Source: COE1 sp910588595 (GTDB lineage Bacteria > Bacillota > Clostridia > Lachnospirales > Lachnospiraceae). Taken from it: a DNA stretch of 64,000 bases. The stretch is from positions 1 to 64,000 of the forward strand of contig CARDBT010000020.1 of assembly GCA_948957135.1 (NCBI GenBank). Direction: 5' to 3'. Under the pieces are notes generated by a model. It was not told the origin of the DNA. It ran no database searches and saw only the letters and a program-made list of their open reading frames with translations. Both the position numbers and the translations under genes were made by a program. The stretch's first letter is position 1. Each line of letters starts with the position of its first letter. Shown one piece after another: positions 53,938 to 61,884 of this stretch.

Positions 53938-53965
53938 GCTAGAGCGTGTTTGAAAAATGCTCTAG
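53938..53965 (+). mobile_element. MITE-like end remnant
   Basis: CTAGAGCGTGTTTGAAAAAT followed by GCT is the same end as the 44483-44664 element; an oppositely oriented CGCTCTAG is at 53881-53888. The rest of an element is absent. It lies between the conserved transporter and the accessory module that begins at 54088. Confidence 0.65.
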
Positions 53966-54087
53966 GCAAAACTTCGACGGCGATGCTGTGGCTCGTTTGT
54001 ATTTATTTTGAGCTAACTTCGTTTACGGAGGAGTATTTTTTTGATATGATAGATATGATAAGAGTGAATATTGAAGGAGTAAATCAG

Positions 54088-54537
54088 ATGGTAAAAGTAT
54101 ATTTTGAATTGAATGATAAGGATATTATTTCCACCTCAAAATATTTTAATAATTCTTACACAGAAGCCTGGCTCGATGATTGGGCGAAGAGAGTGATCCG
54201 GGAGATTGACAGCTCGGAGTTGGTCTCAGAGGGGTTGGTACAAAGTCCCGTGCTGGGACCGATTACAATCCGCGAAATCAGCAGCGGGGCAAAGGCATTG
54301 ATTACGATGAACGCAGATGAAACTGTGATTAGCAATGCCAACAGTTGCGGGGACAACTGTGCGGCGCTGTTGGCTGAGCTGAGCAAAAAAAAGGATTTTG
54401 AAATTTATCTGGCATATCCGATGAATTTTGGCAGCTTAGAGTTTGATATGTGCATTGTGCGTGACGGAGCCATTTGTCACAATGCCAGAGAATTTGAGAA
54501 GGAGTATCTGTTATGGAGACACAGCATGACATTTTAG
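54088..54537 (+). CDS. DUF4869 protein
   Basis: 149 residues from the ATG at 54088 behind GAAGGAG; the longer open frame begins in the MITE remnant. DUF4869 features: VKVYFELNDKDIISTSKYFN, SPVLGPITIREISSGAKALI, ISNANSCGDNCAALLAEL and MNFGSLEFDMCIVRDG. No known activity. The following gene overlaps by 25 bases, so the two are coupled. AT-rich compared with the transporter genes before it, which suggests separate origin. Confidence 0.85.
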   Translation: MVKVYFELNDKDIISTSKYFNNSYTEAWLDDWAKRVIREIDSSELVSEGLVQSPVLGPITIREISSGAKALITMNADETVISNANSCGDNCAALLAELSKKKDFEIYLAYPMNFGSLEFDMCIVRDGAICHNAREFEKEYLLWRHSMTF

Positions 54538-55421
54538 TACAGAATAAAAGAGATATTCAGTTTAAAATTACGATCAACAGGAAGTTTACACTGATAAGAG
54601 GGGATAGTGCGACGGGAAAATCAACTTTATTTCAGATGGTAAGCGATGCAGGGACATCTGCACAGGCAGGTATTAATATAGCATGTGATGTGCCAGTGGT
54701 CGCTTTGCATGAAACAGGATATAAGTATGAGCTGAGCAATGAAAATGGAAAAATTTATATTATTGACGAGGATTTTTCTCCAGTTAAGACGAAGGAATTT
54801 GCCGTGCTGGCGTTAAAATCTGATAATTGTTTTATCATCATTACCAGAGAATCCCTCCCGTCGATTCCATATAGCTACAAAGAAATTTATAAGATAAAAA
54901 CATCAGGAAAGTATCATTCACTAGAGAGAATTTATATGGACTATGACACAATCACAGAAATGGATAAAATGGTGACAGAAGACGAGGACTCTGGTTTGGC
55001 ATACTATCAGGCACTCTATGGCGATAAAGTAACTACAAGCCATGGGAATAGTAATTTGTCGAAATATGGTGCACAAAATACGTTGCTGATTGGTGACGGA
55101 TGTGCAATTGGTGCCTATATACAAGATTTGGTATTAACAGGTTCTGCGTTATATCTGCCAGAATCCTTTGAGTGGAAGCTGCTAAAAAACGGAATGTTTG
55201 CTAAGTGCGAAAAAGTAAAAGAGCTTGTAGCAAACCCCGGCAAAATGATAGAGGCGACACAGATAAGTATGGAGAGATATTGTACAAATCTGCTGATAAA
55301 TATGACTGCAAACACATCTGCTCAATACAGTAAATCTAAGCTAAATGACTGCTATATAAAACCCTGCTGCTGCAAGGGAACCATGTGTGACTTTTATACT
55401 CGAAATAAAACAATTGAATAA
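54513..55421 (+). CDS. P-loop ATPase-like protein with Cys-rich C-terminus
   Basis: 302 residues from the ATG at 54513 behind GAAGGAG. Walker A LIRGDSATGKSTLFQM at about 26-41 and a Walker B-like GKIYIIDEDFSP near 79-90, followed by CFIIITRESLPSIP, give an ABC-like or AAA_15-like nucleotide-binding fold without a signature loop I can name. The C-terminal 100 residues (LYLPESFEWKLLKNGMF) end in a cysteine cluster CYIKPCCCKGTMC that may bind metal. It is coupled to DUF4869. Conserved gene pair of unknown function. Confidence 0.75.
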   Translation: METQHDILVQNKRDIQFKITINRKFTLIRGDSATGKSTLFQMVSDAGTSAQAGINIACDVPVVALHETGYKYELSNENGKIYIIDEDFSPVKTKEFAVLALKSDNCFIIITRESLPSIPYSYKEIYKIKTSGKYHSLERIYMDYDTITEMDKMVTEDEDSGLAYYQALYGDKVTTSHGNSNLSKYGAQNTLLIGDGCAIGAYIQDLVLTGSALYLPESFEWKLLKNGMFAKCEKVKELVANPGKMIEATQISMERYCTNLLINMTANTSAQYSKSKLNDCYIKPCCCKGTMCDFYTRNKTIE

Positions 55422-55446
55422 ACAACCGTAAAAAAGGAGAAATCAA

Positions 55447-56283
55447 ATGAATTTTGAAGAAATAAAACAGCAGATTTTGGACTTTGCAAAGGCGCAGCAA
55501 GTCGAGCTGGATTACACGGCTAAAAGTATTGAGGTGCTCGATGAAATCCTGGAGATTTTTCACGAGAAGCTCAATCAGCGCAGTGAAGAAGAAGGGGATG
55601 CGCTGTTGGCAGAATGGACGCAGCGCTTTGGCTGTTACATTGGTGAGACGCTGCTGCACGTGCATTTGGCAGAAAAAGGGTTTTCATGGGCGCTGAACGG
55701 AGAGATGCCAGTGCTGCAAAGGGGGGAAGACCGGCTGTATCCCCTTGACAGAGTGTACGCCCGAATCCGTTATGGGTGTGAATTTGACATCGGCACATTT
55801 TATCAGATGGCAGTGTGGACGGCGGACCAGACGCCGTTTCAAGCAGAGCGCATCGTGAACATAGAACTGGTTGAAAATGAGTATCATGAACAAAATGTAT
55901 TGTATGAAGATGTTGAGAGACTTTTACTGGCAGTTGTCAACGGAGAAGAGGAGTACATGATTCTCAGCTCCGCAGATGGATTTCTACAGTTTTTCGGCAT
56001 GAATGACAGGTTTGTTGCGGAGACGCGTGTCAATCTGCCGGACGGAGACTTTCTCACGTATTCCATAATTAATGAGGAAAAGAAACATGTGATGGAGAAG
56101 ATTACAGTCCGCACAATGCTTTCAGAGTCCAAAATTTCAGCGTGCGAGGTAATCTCACTGGAGATGCTCAGAGCAACAGTGCGGGCGTATTACAGCAACA
56201 GGCAGTATGAGGATTTCCTGAGATGCATTCCCCACATAGATACAACCGATGAGACAAAAAGGTGTATGGGGCTGATAAAATGA
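55447..56283 (+). CDS. Hypothetical protein, third gene of the DUF4869 module
   Basis: 278 residues, start behind AAAAAGGAG. The N-terminal 130 residues (WTQRFGCYIGETLLHVHLAE, RLYPLDRVYARIRYGCEFDI) resemble the DUF3806/DUF6278-like fold by eye; I could not confirm this. The C-terminal half (YMILSSADGFLQFFGMNDRF, LPDGDFLTYSIINEEKKHVM) is separate. Soluble, no signal peptide, no enzyme motif. It is 25 bases downstream of the P-loop gene and may be part of the same unit, but its link to the pair is inferred from position alone. Confidence 0.65.
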   Translation: MNFEEIKQQILDFAKAQQVELDYTAKSIEVLDEILEIFHEKLNQRSEEEGDALLAEWTQRFGCYIGETLLHVHLAEKGFSWALNGEMPVLQRGEDRLYPLDRVYARIRYGCEFDIGTFYQMAVWTADQTPFQAERIVNIELVENEYHEQNVLYEDVERLLLAVVNGEEEYMILSSADGFLQFFGMNDRFVAETRVNLPDGDFLTYSIINEEKKHVMEKITVRTMLSESKISACEVISLEMLRATVRAYYSNRQYEDFLRCIPHIDTTDETKRCMGLIK

Positions 56284-56517
56284 CGGTGTTGGCGTTGACA
56301 GGTGAAATCGGTATGCAAAACTGACTTTTAGAATGGATTGAACTGCCTGCTTGTAAAAATGCTTTTGACTCAGGATCAAAGATGAGGACACCGGGACATA
56401 TTTGCGAAAATGCATCAGGTGATAGAATCAATATGTTAAACAGAGCGGCAGATTTGACTTTGATGGTGAAGATTATAATCCCGCTATGAAATAAAAATGA
56501 TCAAAAAGGAGCGCTTC
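56284..56517. other. Gene-free stretch before the truncated exporter
   Basis: About 230 bases without a gene. A TTGACT (56454) and TATAAT (56474) are present but only 14 bases apart, too close for a normal promoter. No repeats. Confidence 0.4.
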
Positions 56518-58000
56518 ATGGATCGTTTGAAAATCCCCACTTCCCTCAAGAACAATCTAATGATCCTGTCCCACGTGTTTCAAGCCGTTCCTGGCTATAC
56601 AGCAGGTATAATGGCATACAACGCGATCAGGGCGCTGGTCGTGGTGGGTGATCTGTGGGTATGCAGGGCAGTCATCAGCTGGCTGACACGCAGCCAGCCA
56701 GGCGAAAACGGGTTCCTTTTTGCGGGCGTGGCAATGTTTTACGGGCTTTATATTCTGCTCGATTACCTTGGAAACCAGCTGTCTATCTTTTTGATGAACT
56801 GGTACGGCAGCATCCGGTCTGTCGATCTCTCAAAATATATGCGTGAATTGTTATACCACAAGCTGGAGGAAGTAGAGCTGTCCTGCTATGAGGAAAACGA
56901 ATTTTATGATGATCTGGGGCGCGTGCTCAACGAGATCGACACCCGACCGATCCAGGTCGTAAACAGCTTTGCCACAGGTGTATATTACCTTTTGACGCTG
57001 GTACTCATCACGGCGATCATCTTTGACCCGGTATTTATCGTGGCTGCCTTGTTGTATGTGGTGAAGTATTTTTTTCATCTTGCCAAGGTGAACCGTATCA
57101 ACTTCGAGATGGACAGGGATACCCAGTCAGCCATGCGGAAAGCCCAGTACATAAGAGAACTGTTCAAGAACAGGGAGTTTATCAAAGAGACCAGGAACTA
57201 CCAGGCGGAGGATTTTTTTATCCGTTTTGGGGAATGTGCCGCGATGGAAGATCTGACGATCTCCACTGCGTACAACAAAAAAGGCAGTAAAGCCGCCTTT
57301 ATAATCATCCTGTTTGGATATCTGCTCAATCTGCTGATCGTGGTATACCTCTGCGGGCAGATGCTGGCGGGCAGATATATGCCTGGGGATTTTGTGTATC
57401 TGATCAGCTCCTTCTTAGCTTTTACAAACAATCTGAGCGGTCTGATCCAGATCGCTTCCGAGATGCGCAGTCACAGCATGTACATAAAAACTATCAGAAA
57501 GATCCTGGAATACACGTCCCCGCGGAAAAGGCAGCCGGATCCCTGCAGCGCTGCGGATCCGGGATCTTTCGAGAGAGTCTGTCTGGAAAACGTATCTTTC
57601 CGGTACGGGGAAGGGGCGATCGTTCTGCGGAACATGGATCTGTGCATCCGAAAAGGCGAGAAGGCTGCACTGGTCGGAAGAAACGGTTCGGGGAAAAGCA
57701 CGCTGGTCAAGCTGCTCTTGGATCTCTATCCCGTTCAGGAGGGAAGCATCTTATACAACGGAATGCCATATGACGGCTTTGGTGCGGGACAGCTAATCAG
57801 CCGGTTCAGCGCTGTGTTTCAGGACGCTCCGATATACGCCCTCTCGGTCGCGGAGAATGTTCTGATGCGGGAGTCTGTATCGGAAGCGGACGAAAAGCTC
57901 GTCGCAGAAGCACTTGCTTTCTCGGGGCTGTGGGAAAAAGTAAGCTCCCTGGAAAAGGGCATGCATACGATGCTCACGAAGGAGTTTGACACGCTTTACT
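56518..58000 (+). pseudogene. ABC exporter (permease-ATPase) truncated before its signature motif
   Basis: Starts at an ATG with AAAGGAG and encodes a six-helix permease domain (about 1-330) and an ATPase domain with Walker A LVGRNGSGKSTLVKLLLDLY and Q-loop SAVFQDAPIYALSVAENVL. Similarity ends after MHTMLTKEFD, where a signature LSGGE and Walker B should follow. The frame then runs on to 58950 as antisense of the nuclease gene and has no relation to exporters. Without the signature and Walker B it cannot hydrolyse ATP. The break lies at about 57990, next to the nuclease gene's terminator, so it looks cut by that insertion (inference). Confidence 0.85.
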
Positions 58001-58020
58001 TCTCTGCGCGCCTACATAAA

Positions 58021-58049
58021 CGGGGGGACTGTCCTGCACAGTCCCCCCG
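58021..58049 (-). terminator. Terminator of the nuclease gene
   Basis: Perfect 12-base stem CGGGGGGACTGT / ACAGTCCCCCCG with a CCTGC loop, 11 bases beyond the nuclease stop on the minus strand. GC-rich with TTTATG after it in that direction. Confidence 0.85.
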
Positions 58050-58059
58050 TTCCTGGTTC

Positions 58060-58947
58060 TTACTGCTCGATGCCGGCTTCTGCAAGCAGCTTTTTGAGTT
58101 TCGCGATCTCCGCAGCATTGTCTGCCAGTTTTGCATCTTTATCTGCCAGTTTTGCAGCATTATCTGCCAGTTTTGCATCTTTATCCGCCAGTTTTGCAGC
58201 ACTGTCTGCCAGTTTTGCATTCTGCTCTGCCAGGCGTATCTTAAATTCCACAATCTCAGGCGCCAGCAGTTCCTTCAATTCCTCACACATTTGATCACCC
58301 TCCTGTATCATTCTCTTAAACAGTTTTATATTTGCCTCCGATGCCACGTTGACAACGGAATCCGCATTCCGCCTGTCCTCGTCGCTGCCAAGCCCCGCAC
58401 AGTTGCCGAGAAGCTCCCTTGCATCCTCCCTGCTCAGTGTCCGTGTCAGGGATGTGATCCACACGTGGGATTCCCTGGCAAGTTCCTTTGTCACAAGGAT
58501 TTGTATCGGGAAGATCATGCCGTCAATGCGGTAGATCCCCGCTTTCTTCTTGGTCACGGAGTACTTTTCGCTGAGCTGTCCCAGCAATTTTATGGGCTTC
58601 TCTTCCCTGACGATCGAAACCGTGGTATCCGCATCAAAGATATCGGCAGCGCCTGCCTCCGCCTTGTACAGGCACGCGTAGGACAGTGCCTTATAAAAAG
58701 TCCCGGCATTCACGTCATCGCCCGGCGATTTGTACTCAAGGATATTATTCCCGAGAAAGAAATCGGCTATGTCATTTTTGATAATGACATCGCGCCTCTT
58801 TTTGATGATGAGCAGGTCTATTTTCAGGGGCATTCTGCCCAGGTTATGCTCCCGCTCATAGGTCAGGTATTTTTTATACTCCCGCAGTTCCAGTTCCACG
58901 GCGGAGCAGAATGCGGGATGCCATTGTATATTGTCTTGTATTTCCAA
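58060..58947 (-). CDS. PD-(D/E)XK nuclease-like protein with heptad-repeat tail
   Basis: 295 residues from a TTG at 58947 with AAGGAAG nine bases before it. The N-terminal 100 residues carry a nuclease-like core: MPLKIDLLIIKK, then FFLGNNILEYKSPGDD (the D...ExK pattern). This resembles the family common in Lachnospiraceae and related to Rpn/transposase-type nucleases. The C-terminal tail has five units of KLADKDA/KLADNAA-like heptads (a coiled coil) coded by a 21-bp tandem repeat. It has its own promoter and terminator, and is probably a mobile single-gene unit. Enzyme activity is not shown. Confidence 0.8.
   Translation of the reverse strand: MEIQDNIQWHPAFCSAVELELREYKKYLTYEREHNLGRMPLKIDLLIIKKRRDVIIKNDIADFFLGNNILEYKSPGDDVNAGTFYKALSYACLYKAEAGAADIFDADTTVSIVREEKPIKLLGQLSEKYSVTKKKAGIYRIDGMIFPIQILVTKELARESHVWITSLTRTLSREDARELLGNCAGLGSDEDRRNADSVVNVASEANIKLFKRMIQEGDQMCEELKELLAPEIVEFKIRLAEQNAKLADSAAKLADKDAKLADNAAKLADKDAKLADNAAEIAKLKKLLAEAGIEQ
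58123..58227 (-). repeat. 21-bp tandem repeat, five units
   Basis: Units beginning TGCCAGTTTTGCA at 58123, 58144, 58165, 58186 (CGCCAG) and 58207, each 21 bases, encoding seven-residue heptads. Units alternate between two types (ending CATCTTTATC and GCATTATC), a sign of expansion as pairs. Confidence 0.9.
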
Positions 58948-58979
58948 TAAAGTATGCTTCCTTTCCCGTTTGTGTCCTC

Positions 58980-59008
58980 AGTATACCATATCGCCTGTCT
59001 GTGCGCAA
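58980..59008 (-). promoter_or_regulatory. Promoter of the nuclease gene
   Basis: On the minus strand TTGCGC (59003-59008), 17-base spacer, TATACT (58980-58985), 33 bases before the TTG start. Confidence 0.65.
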
Positions 59009-59265
59009 CAGGAACGTCACAGGCTGTCGCGGTAAACGCAAGCTTTATGAAAATTGTAAACTGCACATGTTGATGCAATATACAAAATCATTTTATTCTA
59101 ACAGTCTTGCATTTGACAGGTAGTTCGTACTGTATACCTTTTTAGTTTTGTATAACTTTCACAGAAAACATAGCCCATATTTATTGAAAATAGATACATG
59201 CGTTTATCGTGCGCAGGCTGTGATCCGCGGCGGCCCACGACGTGTGACTGTTCACAATATTTATG
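59009..59265. other. Gene-free stretch between nuclease and methyltransferase genes
   Basis: AT-rich, no credible gene. It contains a near palindrome GTGTGACTGTTCACA at about 59242-59255 directly upstream of the methyltransferase promoter, a possible operator. Confidence 0.4.
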
Positions 59266-59294
59266 TTTACATTTCCAATATCATATGTTATACT
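59266..59294 (+). promoter_or_regulatory. Promoter of the methyltransferase gene
   Basis: TTTACA (59266-59271), 17-base spacer, TATACT (59289-59294), 38 bases before the start codon. AAAGGAGG lies between. Confidence 0.75.
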
Positions 59295-59332
59295 ACAATT
59301 CCCAAAAATCAAACAAAGGAGGATTTTCAACA

Positions 59333-60088
59333 ATGAACGATTACAGTATCCAACATAAGAAAGCGTGGGAATACGATGCCTACGAGTTCTGGGTGAATCA
59401 CGGGGGCACACCCGCTGAACGCGCCAAAATGGACTTGGAAGATCCCATAGGCATGTTGAGAAAGTATGCCGGCTATTTTGATACCTACAGTGGTCTGAAG
59501 ATCGCAAATATATGCGGTTCCTGCGGGAAGAAAGCTGTTCCCCTTGCGATTCTGGGCGCGGAAGTCACTGTCTTTGACATTTCAGAAGACAATCGGAAAT
59601 ATGCACTTGAAGTCGCAGCTGCCGCGAATGTAGACCTGCATTTTGAAGTATGCGACATCCTCGAGATCGACATCGCAAAGTACGGAAACTCCTTTGACAT
59701 CGTGTTCATGGAAGGCGGCGTACTGCACTATTTCCATGATATCGATGCATTCATGAACATCATGTACTCATTGCTGAAAGAACAAGGCCGAATGATCTGC
59801 AGCGACTTCCACCCATTCACCAAAATCTCCGATATACTGAATCTGGAACAACCGACAATGAGTTACTTCTCAACAGAAATCTTTGAGGGCGAAATGGCAC
59901 ATGCCCGGTTTTATGAGCCATCGATCCGCGAACAGATCCCCAAGTGCAGTTATAGAAAGTATACCATCAGTGAGATCATCAACTCCGTGATCAACAGCGG
60001 CTTCACACTCATGAGATTCGACGAACACCCCTCATGGACAGACGAGAAGATCCCCGGAGAATTTACGGTTATAGCGCGCAAACAGTGA
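59333..60088 (+). CDS. Class I SAM-dependent methyltransferase
   Basis: 251 residues from the ATG at 59333 behind AAAGGAGG. Methyltransf_25/11-like fold: motif I is unusual (KIANICGSCGKKAVPLAILG, where D/E-x-G-x-G-x-G is normal), then the ribose-binding acidic VTVFDISEDN, VCDILEIDI and DIVFMEGGVLHYFHDIDAFM. A YEPSIREQIPKCSYRKYTIS C-terminal part is typical of small-molecule methyltransferases. The substrate is unknown. It converges with the exporter pair and does not share their transcript. Confidence 0.88.
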   Translation: MNDYSIQHKKAWEYDAYEFWVNHGGTPAERAKMDLEDPIGMLRKYAGYFDTYSGLKIANICGSCGKKAVPLAILGAEVTVFDISEDNRKYALEVAAAANVDLHFEVCDILEIDIAKYGNSFDIVFMEGGVLHYFHDIDAFMNIMYSLLKEQGRMICSDFHPFTKISDILNLEQPTMSYFSTEIFEGEMAHARFYEPSIREQIPKCSYRKYTISEIINSVINSGFTLMRFDEHPSWTDEKIPGEFTVIARKQ

Positions 60089-60099
60089 TCCCGCCGCCG

Positions 60100-60174
60100 C
60101 TTCACGGTATTCCGGTATACAAAATACTGTGAAGCGAGACCGGCACGCACGGGGAACTGCCCGGCGCGTGCCGG
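60100..60174. terminator. Double hairpin between convergent genes
   Basis: First stem CTTCAC-GTAT with ATAC-GTGAAG (60100-60134); second CCGGCACGC with GCGTGCCGG (60140-60148, 60166-60174), with inner CGGG/CCCG. Placed between the methyltransferase and the exporter gene ends, it can stop transcription from both sides. Confidence 0.75.
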
Positions 60175-60184
60175 CAAAATGCGT

Positions 60185-61858
60185 TTAATTAATACAACCG
60201 TTCTCAACTACGATGACCCGACTGCAAAAATCCAACGATTTCAGTCTATGCGATACAAATATCGTCAGTTTACCCTGTATCAATCTATCATACTGCTGAT
60301 ACAGTGCCCTTTCAGCCACAGGATCAATATTCGAGTCAGGTTCGTCAAAGATGTAAAGATCCTTTTCCGTATACAATGCGCGGGCAATCGCGATCTTCTG
60401 CAGCTGTCCTCCCGACAAAGCGATCCCCTTGTCATTTGTTTTTGGTCCCAGTTTCGTGTTCATTTTATCGTGCAGCTGTTCGATCAAGTCTGCCAGCCCC
60501 ACATCCGCTGCTACTTTTTGTAACTTTGCATCCTCTTCCGCGTTCGACAATGCGATATTTTCCTTGATCGAAAAATCAAGAATGTTAAAATCCTGAAGCA
60601 CAACCCCCATTTTAGCATAGTACTTTTCCAAATTAAATTGCGCTATGTCAATATCGTTCACCAAAATCTTTCCTTCTGTCGGCGTGTATAGACCACACAG
60701 CAGTTTGATGATCGTAGTTTTTCCGGATCCGTTTATCCCCACCAGCCCCACCTTCTCCCCCTGATCCAGGCGAAAGGAAAGATTTTTCAGAACATAGTTC
60801 TCACTGCCCGGATACATGAAGGAAACATTTTGGAACTCAACAGATACGATATTTCCGATCTCCATATCCGCTCTCGAATCATCCGGATACGCCAGCGTCT
60901 TAACGACAGGCTTCATATAGTTGAGCATCTGGCTGCCTGTCATGATACTGTCGCCTATGCTGTTCAGTATGGAACTACAGCGCAGCAGCAGTGTATTCAG
61001 AGACATAAACAGCCCGATATCCATCTTCCCCTGAAACAATAAAACTGTATTGTATACAAAACCGGCATACATCGTCAGATTTCCAAAGGCATCTGCCACG
61101 CAGCCATGCCCACACGAAATATGGTTCATTGCGCTGAACTGCATAAAAGATTCCTTGTTATACTGCGCCAGCTTGTTCTCTATCTGCGTTTCCATATGAT
61201 ACGCCCTGATATCCTTCTGTCGGGACGCATCGAATTTCAGCGAATTCAGCCAACGATACCTTCTGTTTATGGGAAACAATTGATTAAAAAATACTTCAAG
61301 CTTCTCGTTCAATTTGGCATTGATCAAAAACTGTACGCCGAATCCGGACGCCAGAAAAAGAACCAATATCGGAAACTTAAATAAAAGAAACCCTCCTCCA
61401 AGCAGCAGGACAAGACTCTGGCATACAATCGAAACTGCCGCCTTCATCAAGTTTTCCACGGCTTTGTAATTTACAAGGGCAAAATGTGCGCCGGAATGCA
61501 GATTCAGGAATTCGGCATCCTGCATGTACGCATACGGAATATGGGTAAATTTTTCTGCCAGCATCCGTTCCAACCGAAAATTGACTTGTGAGCACGTTGT
61601 CTGCACAAGTTTTTCCATCACACATTCCATATATTCACATACACCTTTTATGACAAGAACCCCCGCGATCAGCCCAAAACTGCCTGATATTGCAGCTGCA
61701 GGAGTCATTGCATTCATTAAAAGGATCGGCGAAAAAACAGAACACAGTACAAGTGATATATTCGCAACAATGCTGCCTGCAAATACCACACCTGTTTTTA
61801 CCGTGCATGCCTGCGTCAGCGTTCTTGACGTGTCAAATAAAAACTGTATTTTTTTCAT
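60185..61858 (-). CDS. ABC exporter, permease-ATPase half-transporter
   Basis: 557 residues. Six membrane helices (about 20-310), then the ATPase: Walker A LVGINGSGKTTIIKLLCGLY, Q-loop LQDFNILDFSIKENIALSNA, signature ALSGGQLQKIAIARALY, Walker B LYIFDEPDSNIDP and H-loop FVSHRL. Complete and intact. Such half-transporters pair as dimers; the next gene upstream, also a half-transporter, is the likely partner. The catalytic Glu is replaced in position by the usual E of DEPDS, so it is competent. Confidence 0.92.
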   Translation of the reverse strand: MKKIQFLFDTSRTLTQACTVKTGVVFAGSIVANISLVLCSVFSPILLMNAMTPAAAISGSFGLIAGVLVIKGVCEYMECVMEKLVQTTCSQVNFRLERMLAEKFTHIPYAYMQDAEFLNLHSGAHFALVNYKAVENLMKAAVSIVCQSLVLLLGGGFLLFKFPILVLFLASGFGVQFLINAKLNEKLEVFFNQLFPINRRYRWLNSLKFDASRQKDIRAYHMETQIENKLAQYNKESFMQFSAMNHISCGHGCVADAFGNLTMYAGFVYNTVLLFQGKMDIGLFMSLNTLLLRCSSILNSIGDSIMTGSQMLNYMKPVVKTLAYPDDSRADMEIGNIVSVEFQNVSFMYPGSENYVLKNLSFRLDQGEKVGLVGINGSGKTTIIKLLCGLYTPTEGKILVNDIDIAQFNLEKYYAKMGVVLQDFNILDFSIKENIALSNAEEDAKLQKVAADVGLADLIEQLHDKMNTKLGPKTNDKGIALSGGQLQKIAIARALYTEKDLYIFDEPDSNIDPVAERALYQQYDRLIQGKLTIFVSHRLKSLDFCSRVIVVENGCIN

Positions 61859-61884
61859 TCGGACTTCCCTTCTCTATGTGATCC

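Noticed and set aside
56454..56479. TTGACT and TATAAT before the truncated exporter as a promoter
   Set aside because: The spacer is 14 bases, shorter than the working range.
58123..58227. The 21-bp repeats as a CRISPR array
   Set aside because: There are no spacers between units, the units are in frame with a coding region and translate to heptads.
58005..58950. The last 310 codons of the exporter frame as a real protein part
   Set aside because: They read the antisense of the nuclease gene, including its 21-bp repeats and terminator, and hold no ABC motif.
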